From Lycium barbarum (lineage: Eukaryota; Streptophyta; Magnoliopsida; Solanales; Solanaceae), in NCBI RefSeq assembly GCF_019175385.1, contig NC_083344.1, positions 57,970,782-58,034,781 of the forward strand: a stretch of DNA of 64,000 nt. The letters run 5' to 3'. Made by a program: the position numbers and the translations under genes. The notes beneath the pieces were generated by a model. It was given only the letters and a program-made list of their open reading frames with translations, made no database searches and had not been told where the DNA came from. Positions within the stretch are counted from its first letter, which is position 1. Every line of letters begins with the position of its first letter. Shown here piece after piece: positions 1-12,029 of this stretch.

Positions 1-300
1 ACTCGGCAGTATCCGGTCCATTTCGAGATGCTATGTATTATACTTAGAGGCTCGTAGACAGATATGTACAGTCAGGTGTTTTGTGCTTTTGCGGTTCCCA
101 TCACTGTATAAGGTGCTAGTAAAGTTTAATGGCCTGTATTTATAATTATGCTGCTAATGCTAATGTTAAGTAACAAAAATATATATATATATATATGGTA
201 TAGTTCATGTGGCCACGTAGTAATAAGAATATGACACGAGATAAGGGGTGCTCGGTACAAGTATCGGGTACTCGTCACGGCCCCTAGTCGGGTCGTGACA
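1..300 (+). mobile_element. E1: 3' end of a plus-strand Ty3/gypsy-type LTR (5' part outside window)
   Basis: The block ends at 300 with GGGTCGTGACA, the same 3' terminus as the plus-strand LTRs at 28265, 36356 and 44449. From 301 the sequence becomes the distal part of a minus-strand LTR that has an intact counterpart at about 8283-8439, so 300/301 is an insertion boundary. No primer-binding site follows, so this is either a 3' LTR or a solo LTR. The other end and the left target-site copy lie outside the window. No coding potential is seen. Confidence 0.7.
179..196. repeat. (AT)n microsatellite in E1 LTR
   Basis: Short uninterrupted AT dinucleotide run inside the LTR; no other feature is evident. 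Confidence 0.9.
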
Positions 301-465
301 CCAACTTTTCCTAATTGTTCCATGCCAACAATTTCATGTACATCTTATGTCTCCAAATAGAATCGAAGGTCTAGAATCCCGACTTCAAGTCCCAGAATGG
401 TCTTGGCCCTAACTTATCATAGTTAATCTGGGTTGTCCCAATGTATAAAAATACGGGACATAACA
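301..465 (-). mobile_element. E2 left LTR (3' LTR in element sense), distal remnant
   Basis: Ends GGGACATAACA at 465, immediately followed by the polypurine tract complement. It matches 8283-8439 of the right LTR with a few substitutions. The rest of this LTR was displaced leftwards by the E1 insertion. Confidence 0.8.
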
Positions 466-480
466 TCCTCCCCCCCTTTA
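466..480 (-). other. E2 polypurine tract (complement)
   Basis: C-rich run directly abutting the LTR end. On the element strand it is a purine tract used to prime plus-strand DNA. The same run recurs at 16972, 25136 and 48910 next to minus-strand LTR ends. Confidence 0.75.
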
Positions 481-603
481 GAACATTCTTCCTCGAATGT
501 TAGATTAATTATACGGGTCTTACTAACAACTCGGGGGAGTTTCTTTTATAGCCACGCATACAAGTCATTCACAAATCAACATAGTCAAACAAAGGATTCG
601 GAT

Positions 604-888
604 TACCTGTAACAAAATTTGGCGAAGCCTCCTGACCCTGGCGGCTAGCCAATGCATATATGCGGTTCGATGGACCGCTAGAATCTGAAACACCGCCACG
701 GCCTCGACCGCGGCCCGCCGGTGCCGGCATACCCCGCCCTGCAGGGCGCATAGCTGAGGGAGTAGAAGATGAACCAGCGGCTGACCCCGTCGGCTGAACT
801 GTATCACCAGAACCACTCGCCATCGGACAATCTCGCATAACATGGCCCTGACGGCCGCAGGAAAAACAAGCTCCCGTGGCTCGGTAGT
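604..888 (-). pseudogene. E2 gag, nucleocapsid half, fused in frame to the last residues of pol
   Basis: Read on the minus strand from 888, this encodes a CCHC zinc knuckle (CFSCGRQGHVMRDC), a Gly/Ser/Pro-rich linker and the motif SNRIYALASRQ, all matching gag of E7 (29639-29870). At about 604-609 the reading passes, still in frame, into a short tail ending LFDYVDL with a stop at 569. The same tail ends pol in E9 (49014-49060). All of protease, RT, RNase H and integrase is therefore absent and the frame is kept. Upstream, gag is cut at 888 by the E3 LTR and resumes at 4199. The zinc knuckle would bind RNA in a functional Gag. Confidence 0.8.
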
Positions 889-1589
889 TGTCACACCCCG
901 GCTTTACTAGGGTGTGATGGGCACCCGACCCCATATCCAGAGCCGAGCGAACCCGCTGACTCTTGTTACATATATAAACTTCGGAATCAGTAAAGAAAGA
1001 AATACATAGTAAGCTCTCCAATATTTATTTTTTTCCATAAGTAAACTCCGACATCATGTAAGACTCGTGACATGAAGCGTAATAACATATCGACTGCTTA
1101 CAGACTGACCACCCAGTACCCATGACTCTGTCTGCAAAGTCTCTAACGTAGAACAAAACATCATAGTATATACTTGGACTTGGCAATTCTCCGGGACAAA
1201 GGGAGTTCGCCATCTCCACTGGAACATCTTCAGTAAAATCTTCTAATCATCTGGGAGTACCTGCGCGACATGAACGCAGCCCCCGAAGAAGAGGGGTCAG
1301 TACGAGCAATGTACTGAGTATGTAAAGCATGGATAGTGACATGATAAAGGAATATACAGTATGAATAATAACGGAATAGACATATGGAGCTTATCTTGGG
1401 ACAGAAGTAATCTGTACATAGGAATGCCTTTCTGCAGATGTCATGCATGCTTAGTTTCTTTTTCTGGAAAACGGTGTTTCTTATTTACATATACAGAAAA
1501 ACAGAACATTTCAGAAAACGGTGTCCTTCATTTACATTCACAGACGCCGAGTACATCGGCTCTCCCACCCCCCTCCCCAACAGTGTCCC

Positions 1590-1605
1590 AATATATATAT
1601 ATATA

Positions 1606-1684
<79 letters not shown>
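1590..1684. repeat. (AT)n microsatellite, about 95 bp
   Basis: Near-perfect AT dinucleotide array with one C interruption near 1607, inside the E3 LTR. It produces spurious Ile-Tyr open frames on both strands. Confidence 0.95.
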
Positions 1685-1687
<3 letters not shown>

Positions 1688-2725
1688 AAATACAGACGCC
1701 GTACCCGGCTCTCCCATAATCCCGCGTCCGGGCATCCCGCGTCCGGGACGAAATCCAGCTGAATCAGGTGGTGATATAACAGTGGCCCTTCCCCTTCCCC
1801 ATATACATATACATATACACATTCACATTCATATTCATATGTCATACAATTGGCATGCATGAGAGCCCAAAGAAAGTCATGTGTCCATCGGAGTGACGTA
1901 AGGTCGAAACCCTCCGATTACATTATGGAATAATCGGGTCACTTGTCTCACCTTGAAGGAACGATAATTATAAGGCGAGACTATCAACGGAAAATAGCTT
2001 TAAGAGGAGACACAGAATAATATCATTGGCATTATAACCATCAATTCATATGCTTTGAAGTCTTTTAGAGACTAGTACAACACTTTCATATTCACATTTG
2101 GATTCTTAGCTCAAGACTCTTATTCGTGGAATCATTCTAGTCGTACTTATCATAGGCATATTCTCTTTTCTGACGTCATCGTTATCATTATCGTCATGGA
2201 AGTATTCTCATTGGGATAGGTACAATACTTGTCATTTGGTAATGGAATAAGGATCGAAAGTTTCTTTTGGATTCAGCTTCAACGTAAGTCAAGCGGAACA
2301 TTAAGGTAAATCCGGGAACAGTGGGCCCTCCTCGGATCAAACGAGGCGGCGTACCAAATTTACATATATTACATGTCCCGGCGTTACTTGTGAGGTTTTA
2401 GGGTAGTTGGGTCCTATTTATGCGAGTTCTAGAGGTTCAGGAAATTCTTCCAACATTTTGCACACTTTTTAAATTCAATTCTACTGATTGAAAAAGGAGA
2501 AACTTTACATGCGGATTCTGGAGGGTAGAAGGGTCCCCGAGGTTCTTAACCAACATATTACATCTAAGACATGCCATAGAAAGAAGGGTAAAGCCTTACA
2601 TACCTTTTCTGCTTCTTATGCGACTCCAAATTCACGTTCCAAATTCGCCAAAATCTACAAATTGGTCATGTTTACCAAAACTTGATTAGAGCCTTTAGAA
2701 TTGAATTCTTAAAGTAACACTTTGT

Positions 2726-2743
2726 CTGCCGAAATTTCGGCAG
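2726..2743. promoter_or_regulatory. 18-bp perfect palindrome in E3 LTR
   Basis: CTGCCGAAATTTCGGCAG is its own reverse complement. It lies beside the conserved element GGGGAAATGCTGCC (element sense), which recurs in most LTRs of the window. Function unknown. Confidence 0.6.
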
Positions 2744-4198
2744 CATTTCCCCTGTAAATACTCCATCCCACCAAGTTCAACTTGGCCAATTCTAATCAAC
2801 AACAATCCGGGAATTCAACCCGGCCAAACTATCAACAACAATACCAACGAATATTCTAGCAACATTTCAACATTCAATTCAATTCACATAATGTTCCAAC
2901 GACTTATTCGACACACTATTTCATCCGAAACCTTTAACTCCAACCCCAATCATACATTTCATTATCGTTCATATACGTTAACTTCAACCACACCATTCAT
3001 TCTATATCGCATAATCCATAACGACGACAACCACAATATCAAATTACATCAATTTACCATAACTTACCAAACAATACCATTTTCGGCCACAACAACTTCT
3101 TACATATTTTTATACAATTTCATCCATCTCTACACATTACAACCACAACAACATGCTACATTAGTTCAATCTTTCCTCACAACATTACACATACCATACA
3201 CAGCCACTTACAACATCCATAATCCACACGTTAACAACATCATTTTCACAAATACAAGAAACCATGTTCATATCATATTCACTTCTAAAACAACCCATAC
3301 AATCCTCACTTCTACTTGAATCATTAAACCTTCATTTTCATCATAAATCCCACACAACAACAACAATCAAATTGCTAAATAAAATTAATTCATTTGTTCT
3401 ACACCATGGAACCATATTCGGCCAACACCATACATACATATTTCCATGAATTTCATTCATTTCTTCACTCTACAATACTCACAAACCATCCATAATATAA
3501 CAAAGAGATGAATTCTTATCTTTCCTTCACAACTTCTCAACTTAGCTAAAATTGGAGTTTTTCACCAAAGAGTAATTCTCTTGCTTCAACTATCATACCA
3601 TGTTGGAGAGCATCCTTGAATTAGTAGGAATACATGAAGAAAATAATTTTTGGGATCAAATTTGGAAACCCAATATTTTTCCTCCATGGCCGAATAGGCC
3701 TTTATAGTTTCCCCTTCTCTTCTGTTTTTTTTTTTTTGTTCATGCTTTCTCTTCAATAAGATGATGACCTCCCCCTCATATATATATATGTAACATGCAT
3801 GTGAGGGGCACATGCTCCCTCTCTAGATTTTTCTTTCATTTTCTTGAAACTTCTCTTAATTAGTCAAAGAAGACTAATGTCTTCTTGTACAAGCTGTCCA
3901 TGGAATTTTTATAATTTACAATTAGCCCCCCATTTAAATCAAATGTGAGCACATTCTACCCATGCCACACGTCCATCTTGGAAATTTAAAGAATTTTCTT
4001 GAATACTTATGAAATTACCATTTTACCCTTAGACTTCCATAATATTACCACGGGCTATTTTGTGAATTTTCCCCTTTTCGCCCTTAGTCTTTTTCATAAC
4101 CTACTTGCACATTAAAAAAAAATTTGGAAAACGATCTTGCCCTCAACATTCCTCGACTTCTTCAAATCATTCGTACGTATGAAATACGGGCTATAACA

Positions 4199-5347
4199 GT
4201 AGCACTCCCCTGGGTGCGATCTCCCACAATAAGAACAACGGGGCCTGGGTGGTCTGGACTAGCTGGGACCCCTGGATGCCTGCGAACCTGATACCCTAGA
4301 ACTCTGGCCTGCTCCTGAGTATCTGACACTACCAAATCCCTCTCCGGTAGACTGCGGGAGTGCACTCTGCGCCGGCTGAGAAGACTGTCTAACATACTGT
4401 TGAGGCTGCCCGCTTTGGAACTCCCCAGAATACCCAGCTGACTTGGTCCGCTTGGGCGGTCTCCTATCACGATCTCTGCCCGACTGATCCTCTCTCTGCT
4501 GGTCCTCCATACCCTGCGCGTAAGCCTGTAACCGGGCGATGTCCATAACAGTCTGCGATGCCACCGCCATGCAGCCGTCAACTAAATAATGGTCCAGCCC
4601 TATCACTTACCGGTGCATCCGGTCAGCCATGTCAGCCACTATAGGAGGCGCATATCGAGCCAAAGAATCAAACTCCAAATTATACTCACGAACACTCCGA
4701 CCCCTCTGCTGCAGCTGTAAAAATCTATCAACCCGCGCCCGTCGTAACTCCGGGGGCAAAAAGTGGCGGAGAAAAGCGGCCACAAACTCATCCCAAGTAG
4801 CTGGGGGAGCATCCTCACCTCTGGACAGCTCCCATGACTCATACCAATTTGCCGCAACATCTCGTAATCTGTGCGAGGCTAACTCAACGGACTCGGTCTC
4901 TGAAGCCCTGACAAGTCCCAATGAGTGCCTCATCCCCCGAATAAAGTCATGGGGGTCCTCCTCGGGCTTAGACCCGAAAAACTCTGGGGGACCGCATGTC
5001 AGAAAATCACGGACCATCAGTCTATCACGCCTGTCATTATCATCATCACCTCTCAGCCCGCGTCTGCGAGCCTGTCCCGCTACCAAAGTCGTCAGTAACT
5101 GTACGGCCTCCTTCAACATCCTATCCTCCGCCCCTGGCTGAGGAGCTGGAGGCTCGGGCGCTGGAGCCTCTGGAGCTAATAGTGGAGCGGCTCCATGCTC
5201 CTCGGGTGGGGGTGTAGCAGAACCCTCTGACTGGGGCACAACGTCGGGCAAATCCTGAGCACGAGCCTGGGTAACTCTCGGCATCTGACTAGTCTCTCTC
5301 ATCACCGCCTTGCCCTTCTGGGCAGCTGCCGCCTTCTTCGGAGGCAT
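4199..5347 (-). pseudogene. E2 gag, N-terminal and central part (two in-frame stops)
   Basis: Starts at the ATG at 5347 (MPPKKAAAAQKGK), which aligns with the E7 gag start MPPKKAIAAQKSK. An upstream ATG at 5365 is in frame but lies in leader. The capsid-like region matches E7 gag (PEFFGSKPEEDPHDFIRGM, HFLPPELRRARVDRFLQLQQ). The frame stays open except for a TAA at 4607-4609, where the E7 copies have Tyr, and a TAG at 4259-4261, where they have Gln. After the second stop the frame continues into CSYCGRSHPGECY, where E3 interrupts it at 4198. Gag forms the virus-like particle that packages element RNA; this copy is dead. Confidence 0.85.
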
Positions 5348-5535
5348 CTCTGAAAAACACAACAATCGATCAGGAATGAGTCATCCTAATAGCACAGCTC
5401 TATCGCACGATCTAAGATTCAAAGAAAGGTAACACCCTAAATGTCCTGTAGTTTCCTGTTTATAGATGTGGTGCACAACACACCGATAAACAAGCCTCTA
5501 CGAGATATGGCCTGTAGACATTCCGAGGACAAACC

Positions 5536-5547
5536 GCTCTGATACCA
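5536..5547 (-). other. E2 primer-binding site (initiator tRNA-Met)
   Basis: GCTCTGATACCA, the complement of TGGTATCAGAGC, lies 4 bases from the right LTR start at 5552. This is the standard plant primer site for minus-strand DNA synthesis. The leader beside it holds the motif CTATCGCACGATCT (about 5400) and GTGCAC at 5471-5476. Confidence 0.9.
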
Positions 5548-5551
5548 CTTC

Positions 5552-8439
5552 TGTCATGACCCAACCCCGTAGGCCGTGACTAGTGCCCGAACAGGGCACC
5601 CGAACACACTCATCAAATCTGAATCATATACAGATAGCGTATACGGGCACAAATATCACTCGCTGCCTCAAATTATATCAAACTGTCTCAGACACATTTC
5701 AAACACAACCATATATGTACATATATATCAGAAGCCGACTAGGCTATCAAATGGCACAACGGCCCAAAACATCTACAAATGCACGCCGATGAGGCTGCCA
5801 TGGCGAGTGTGATCATACAAACACACCTGAACAGAAGTAGGCACAAAACCCACATATACGTCTACAGACCTCTAAACAGACAGACCAAATCATATGGCGG
5901 GACAGGGCCCCGCCGTACCCCTGAACAAATACATACATATGCAACGAACGAAGATATATACCAAAATGTAGGCTCCGGAATAATAGGAGCACTCCAAACA
6001 GCAGAAGAGGGTATCCTAAACGACTGGATCACCAAACTGTGCGTCTGCACCTGCGGGCATGAAACGCAGCCCCCCGAAGAAAGGGGGTCAGTAAAAAATA
6101 TGTACTGAGCATGCAAAGCAGAAGATACAAAAAACAAATCTGAGGCATAAACGGAATAGAATTACAGAACATAAGTGCAAACCCAAAATATCAAAATGTT
6201 TACTCTCAAAACATAAGTCATGCATAGGGCACAGAGAATATGGTCGCCCGCCCGTCGATGGCGCCATAACACAGCATAACACCAGAAGGTTCAAATCTCC
6301 GTATCCCCGTCACACATCATAACACAGCATAACGCCATACACAACATAACGCCAAATATAAGTGGAACCCAACCCTCAAGTGAGTGGTTCGGTGAACCAT
6401 CTACACAGCATAACACCAGAATATATCAAAGTGCGCACGACAACAGAACCGGCCCGGGAACCGGCGAAAGATATAACAGAACGCACGAGCAGAGTCATGA
6501 GTAACCATATGCATAAAATCATTATCATGGACTCAATTATAAGTAAAATGACCGTACATAAAGGAAAGTCGCAGGACCCACGGACGGGTATCGACCCGAG
6601 CCGGGCCCGCCTATGGAAAACATACTTATCATACGCCATGCAAACTCCTACGAAGATATCGAAGCAATCCGAGCCTTTCTGTGAAAGTTACGGCGTTCAT
6701 AGTTACGGAATTCTTTAAAACAAAACTTTTAGTGCAACATTGGAAATCAATTATTTCGAAAACATAAGGGTTCATATTTCATCACATCAAACATACGAAT
6801 GCCAAGGAATATATATAGAGATCATAACATACTCGGATTGCGGATTTAGAATTTCCTCGAGGCTCGTGACATAGCCTATTTATAACTAAGACATGCCAAA
6901 AGAAAGAAGGTTGAGCTTTACATACCTCGTACGCACTCCAAGCTAACTCAACTCAAGCTAATCCAACCTACGCCTCGGGCTCCCCAAGGTCTACAAATAC
7001 GTCAACGAGTATTACACATTAGCCATCGGCACTAGGCAATTTATTCCAAACTAACACTTAATTCTACAGTAATTTTGGCAGTATTTCCCCTGTAAATAGG
7101 CCAACCCCGAGAATTTAACTCGGCCAGAATCATCAACAACAACAACAATAATCAACCTAGAAACCCCAATGACCAATCCGAAAGATAATATAACATTAAC
7201 AACTCTCTTTCACATCATTCGACAACATTCATAATATCCAATTCGACGGCTTACATTCAAGCCATATTATCGCTCATCCATTCAATTTCCAACTCGAACC
7301 CTTACCAACGATATTCAAGGACATGTTAAACAATTTACATAATATTTCCAACAATCCAACAATTGTTCCAATTTACCCGAAAACAGTCCCCAAACCCGAG
7401 AACCTCACTATAACACACTCCTCATTTTCAAATCATGATTTGTATCAACAATCCACACTATAACGATAGCATTCTCATAAATGTACAACTTACATCAAAC
7501 ACACAATAACCATCAAACCAGCCCATACAATTTCAACATCAATCTTGAGTCATTAAACGCTCATTTCCAAACTAGAATTCATAACGACAACAACTAAAAC
7601 ACTAAGCGACATTAATGTGTTCTTTGGCATATAGTATGACCCACATTCGGCTATCACCACACATGCATATATTAGTGATTCTTAGCCATCCTACACACTA
7701 CAACAATCAAACATGCTACACAAGATCAATTCATCACCTCCACACCACACAACATACACACACCTCACACGGCTAGCACACCAAGCACACGACCCACTTC
7801 CAACATACCCTATCTCATGATTTTCATCTATTTTAGCATACCACAACATGCATACAACATTTATAACACATAAAACAAGATCAAATCTTACCTTTCTTCT
7901 TCAACTCCACACTTTGCCTAGGGTTTGCGATCTACTAAACGGATGGCTTGATCGCTCCAACAACACTTCCACGTTACTTAGGGACCTTCAATTAGTGGAT
8001 TTGCACCAAAGAAATATTTTTGGGATGGCTAAAATTGGACTTGGTTTTCTATGGTTCTTGGCCGAGAGTTGTAGTTGTTGTTCTTCAACTTCTTGTTTTT
8101 TTTTTTTTGGCTAAGTATAAAATGAGAGAAGATGACTTAGAAGTCATCTTTTAAGTTCCCATACTAACTCTCCAAGTGTCCATGGCCCACACAAGTGTTG
8201 GACCATTTAAAATTGGCCACAAAGTGTGGGACTTCTTGCATGATTTTTAACTTCCAAATTTGTGACTTTTGGTCCCAAATTTTCCTAATTGTTCCATGCC
8301 AACAATTTCATGTACATCTTATGTCTCCAAATAGAATCGAAGGTCAAGAATCCCGACTTCAAGTCCCGGAATGGTCTTGGCCCTAACTTATCATAGTTAA
8401 TCCGGGTTGTCCCAATGTATAAAAATACGGGACATAATA
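5552..8439 (-). mobile_element. E2 right LTR (5' LTR in element sense)
   Basis: Starts TGTCATGACCCAACCCC right after the primer-binding site and ends ACATAATA before unrelated filler. About 2.9 kb. It carries the conserved hairpin module (about 6043-6117), a GGCGGG...CCCGCC hairpin near 5897, and the GGCAGTATTTCCCCTGTAAA element near 7076. No coding region is supported inside it. Confidence 0.8.
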
Positions 8440-10528
8440 CAACCTACATCATCTGTTTCCTTTAATAAATTTACAATACACCATTTGTTTCTCAGGCATA
8501 CAGTCTTTGTCCTTTAAGGATTTCACTATTTCCGAGCTGAAGTCATATACGCGCAATACTCCTTTATGCCTTATGCTCTTTTACTCTTGTTGTGTACCCA
8601 ACACTGACTTATAACTTACTCAAAATCATATCAAGTTCGTCTTAATGATAGTCTTATCTTATCGCCTTGGCGTCGTATTACACCTTTAAGTTCGTGGCTA
8701 TGTATTTCCCTTTTATTTTACACTCGTACTCAATTAATTACGTCTATCTTGGGTGCTTTCTTTAGTATTCCTTTCCATTTCTCCATTCTATGTCCATCTT
8801 TTATTCTGTGCACGAGGAATCTCATGCTACCCCTGTATCCTTCGAAAAACACTACTCGTGCATAATCCCTTTCTCTTTTTCAAAGCGTATTCCGTTCATC
8901 CCTATTTATTCTTACCATCCCAGTCATTTCTAGCACTCATTCTACCTCGTGGCTCATTTTTCTATAGTTTGGTCTTTCACAGTTCCGTCACATATATTAC
9001 TCGTTTTCTTGACTATACATGTCATAACCTATTACTACACTGTTATCCCACTCGCTTTCTTCTTATTTCCTTCTTTCAATTAACTCCTTCTTTTCTTATG
9101 CTTGCTTTCATTTTTGTTATCACATAATCTCTATTCTTAACTTTCCCTATAGGACTATATAAGTCTTTCTTATTCATTCTATAGCTCGCCTTTATACTTT
9201 AATCACATAGATCACGTCACATCTTTTAGTCACTTCTTCGCTAGGCTTTACTAATTTTCATAACAATCTTTATTATATTCACATTATATCCTGTTTGCAA
9301 TGAGTCTTATAGTGTAGCGCTTCTTAACCTCATTCACGATACTTACTATGGTTCAGCTACACTCTGTGGAGTAGGTGTATTTAACCCTTTTACCCTTTCG
9401 GGTCAATCTTATCCTTAATACACAAGCTGTCTTATCAATACATTTATATTCGTCACAACTCTTCCTCCTCCGTACTCTTATCTCAATCATACCATTACTC
9501 CTTTTAACTAGAAACTCGTCGTAATTTATCCCTGCTTATCAATTCAATCGATACCTCAATATAACATTCTATTAAGGTTTGCCAGCCTTTTCTAAATCAT
9601 CCCTTAGTATCACAAGCCCTTCCAAATTATCCTAGCTTTTCTTTTTACCATATTAACATCGACCTCATAATTACTGTTACCATCAATTCAACAGTTAACT
9701 TGTCTTTGGAAGTCAGCCGTACTCGCAACTTAGTCAAATCCCATCATTACAATTGACATGGCCTTTCAAGAATATTACGAACTTATAGCTCTTTCTCTTT
9801 TTATTTCTAGGAAAATTTTGGCAGAGTTTCCTCTGTATTTCTTACTATCCCCAAAACCTGCACGCAGGAAATACCAACAATGCCTCACAGGGCCAATACA
9901 TACACACACATATATATATAACATATCATAGCCACACAGGGCTCCCAATACCAACAACTGTATGGAAATGATGAACTTACCTCGTATGTCCAACTCAAAC
10001 GGTACCTGTTATACTTTTCTGTTTACTTTCCCTCTTAATCTTTAGCTGCATTTGAATCATACCTGCAACATTCACACTATATCCGACGTATATTCTGCTT
10101 ACCATGACTTATCCTTTTACCATTTCCTTCAGCTCCCTCTGTTCACACCTTTAACTAAGCTTACCACCAATATATATACATTCAATCCATTTTTTTACAA
10201 TATTTACAGTTACTAACCTTGATGATGACTAGTCGCCATTCTGTATATACAATTTCTGATAACGTTACCTTAATGAAATATTAGCCTCTGTAACCCCCAG
10301 TAGCATTATTTACCTTTTCTTGTCGACACCACTCTCCTGCTGAAATCAAAGGTCAGTATATAAGGGATATCATTTCCTATCTCTTGTCTCTATCGCACGA
10401 TCTAGAGTAAGAAGAAAAAAGGTAACATCCTAAATGTCCTGTAGCTTCTTGTTTATAGATGTGGTGCACAACACACCGATAAACAAGACTCTACTAAACA
10501 CGGTCTGTAGACACTCCGAGGATGAACT
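8440..10528 (-). mobile_element. E4 internal region: non-coding filler, no gag or pol
   Basis: Pyrimidine-rich on the plus strand. It is similar over most of its length to 57120-59200 in E8; for example both share the GGCAGAGTTTCCTCTGTATTTC block at 9813-9840 and 58504-58530, and the CCTCACAGGGCC and CCACACAGGGCTCCC blocks just after. No gag, RT, RNase H or integrase motif is visible in any frame. The plus-strand open frame at 8753-9127 is antisense to the element and not a credible gene. The left part was displaced by E2. This is the internal region of a LARD-like non-autonomous element. Confidence 0.7.
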
Positions 10529-10540
10529 ACTCTGATACCA
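10529..10540 (-). other. E4 primer-binding site (one mismatch)
   Basis: ACTCTGATACCA differs from GCTCTGATACCA at the first base. It sits 4 bases from the LTR start at 10545. The leader has GTGCAC at 10464-10469 and the CTATCGCACGATCT motif near 10388. Confidence 0.8.
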
Positions 10541-10544
10541 CTTT

Positions 10545-11345
10545 TTTCACGACCCAATCTCGTGGGCCGTGACTAGTGCCCGAGCTGGACACTCGTGTAC
10601 GTACCTGTTAAATGTGGACAAACTGATTCCTAAGAACAATATGGAAACTTGCAGAAGAACCCCAAAGGTTCAAAATGTCATCATATATATGTATCCGGAT
10701 AACCTGTCTCCTGAGGAGTCACAACTAATCAAAATATAATATGATGCGCAAGCCGACAAGGCTGCCACTACAGACAAACATATCCAGAGCACATGGTATA
10801 GACACAGCTGAACAAACTTATACACAACCCACACATATGTCTACAGACCTCTAAGAGTATCGATAGTGAAATATGCCGGGACAAGGCCCCGCCGTACCCC
10901 TGGATAAACATATATATATATATATATATCAAAAAGGACCTGCACCAAAAGTCTCAGCTCCGGAACACTGGAGCTCTCCAAGACAGCTGAGTAGAAGTCC
11001 TAAACTGGAGGATCGCCAAATCGAGTATCTGTACCTGCGGGCATGAAACGCAGCCCCCCGAAGAAAGGGGGTCAGTACGAGATATGTACTGAGTATATAA
11101 AGCATGAAACACAATAAAGAGGATCATGACTGAAATAGGGATCACAGGAGACTAGTATGACATTCAAAAGACCAATACACTTGCCTTGTGAAATGTAAAT
11201 CATGCATATCAATATCATATATCATACCCGTTCCATTATGGGACTCGGTGAATAAAGTCATCACATGCCATCCTTGGTGCCATAATCACATCACCATATC
11301 ATCATATCATCACATCATCATATCATATATATATATATATATATC
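10545..11345 (-). mobile_element. E4 right LTR, first part
   Basis: Begins TTTCACGACCC, where intact relatives begin TGTCACGACCC (second base mutated). It contains the conserved hairpin module (about 11027-11103) and AT-rich microsatellites at 10911-10929 and 11326-11344. It stops at 11345, where solo LTR E5 is inserted, and resumes at 22310. Confidence 0.75.
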
Positions 11346-12029
11346 TGTCACGACCCAACCCCGTAGGTCGTGTCTAGTGCCCGAGGTGGACACTCGAACA
11401 TACTTATTAGCCAAAATCTACTTGCGTTTAGCATATTAGGGACTTTCATTCATACAAGACAATATATCATTTAAATCGTCACTTATAATATTGCACATAA
11501 GCCGGTCAGGCTATCGTAGTGTAGGGGAATGTCAAACACAAACCAAATAAACATCACTGAACCAATACGACCCACGACCCACATACATGTCTACAAGCCT
11601 CTAAGAATAACAACAATGGCGAGACAAGGCCCCGCCGTACCCCGAAATAGTCATATGCATATATATGTACAACAAAAGGATCTGTACCAAAAGTGTAGGC
11701 TCCGAAACAAGGGAGCACTTCAAGACAGCAGAGTGGATGTCTTATGCTGACGGGTCACCGCAACGAGCGTCTGTACCTGCGGGCATGAAACGCAGCCCCC
11801 GAATAAAGGGGGTCAGTACGGAATATGTACTGAGCATGTAAGGCATGAAATGCAATTGAAAAGATCATAACTGAAATAGAGATTCCAGGAGACAAGTATG
11901 ATAATAAAGAAACCGCTGTACTTGTGCAGTACGAAATAGAATCAAGCATACCCATACCACATACCGTACCCGGCCCATTATGGGACTCGGTGAATAAAAT
12001 CATGTCATCACGTCTTCATGAATATATGT

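Larger units (their letters stand above)
889..4198 (-). mobile_element. E3: solo LTR (about 3.3 kb) inserted in E2 gag
   Basis: Starts TGTCACACCCC and ends GGGCTATAACA. Flanks are GTAGT (884-888) and GTAGC (4199-4203), a 5-bp target-site duplication with one mismatch. Removing the LTR rejoins the gag coding sequence in frame (CSYCGRSHPGECYR then TGACFSCG). Neither a primer-binding site nor a polypurine tract is attached, so this is a solo LTR left by LTR-LTR recombination. It carries the conserved hairpin module at about 1258-1328, an 18-bp palindrome at 2726-2743 and a long AT microsatellite. The open frames inside it are low-complexity and not genes. Confidence 0.85.
301..8439 (-). mobile_element. 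E2: gag-only Ty3/gypsy element (minus strand), interrupted by E3
   Basis: In plus coordinates the order is LTR end (301-465), polypurine tract complement (466 onward), gag on the minus strand (604-888 and 4199-5347), leader with tRNA-Met primer-binding site (5536-5547), and a right LTR (5552-8439). The last 160 bases of both LTRs match closely, so they belong to one element. Protease, RT, RNase H and integrase are missing at one junction at 604-609. The solo LTR E3 (889-4198) splits gag. The right LTR ends ATAATA instead of TAACA. The right flank 8440 onward is the internal filler of E4. The left target-site copy is outside the window. Confidence 0.8.

Noticed and set aside
1361..1862. Overlapping open frames encoding Ile-Tyr and His-Ile repeats
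   Set aside because: They are translations of an AT microsatellite and neighbouring simple repeats in the E3 LTR.
2891..3319. 142-codon open frame rich in Thr, His and Ile
   Set aside because: Lies in the E3 LTR in a CAA/CAT-rich stretch, antisense to the element, without any motif; the equivalent part of related LTRs has no such frame.
8753..9127. 124-codon hydrophobic open frame with a similar one at 57420-57746
   Set aside because: Both are antisense to the element, Phe/Leu/Ser-rich from a pyrimidine-rich strand, and differ by indels that shift the frame in places. The likeness is DNA homology of filler, not protein conservation.
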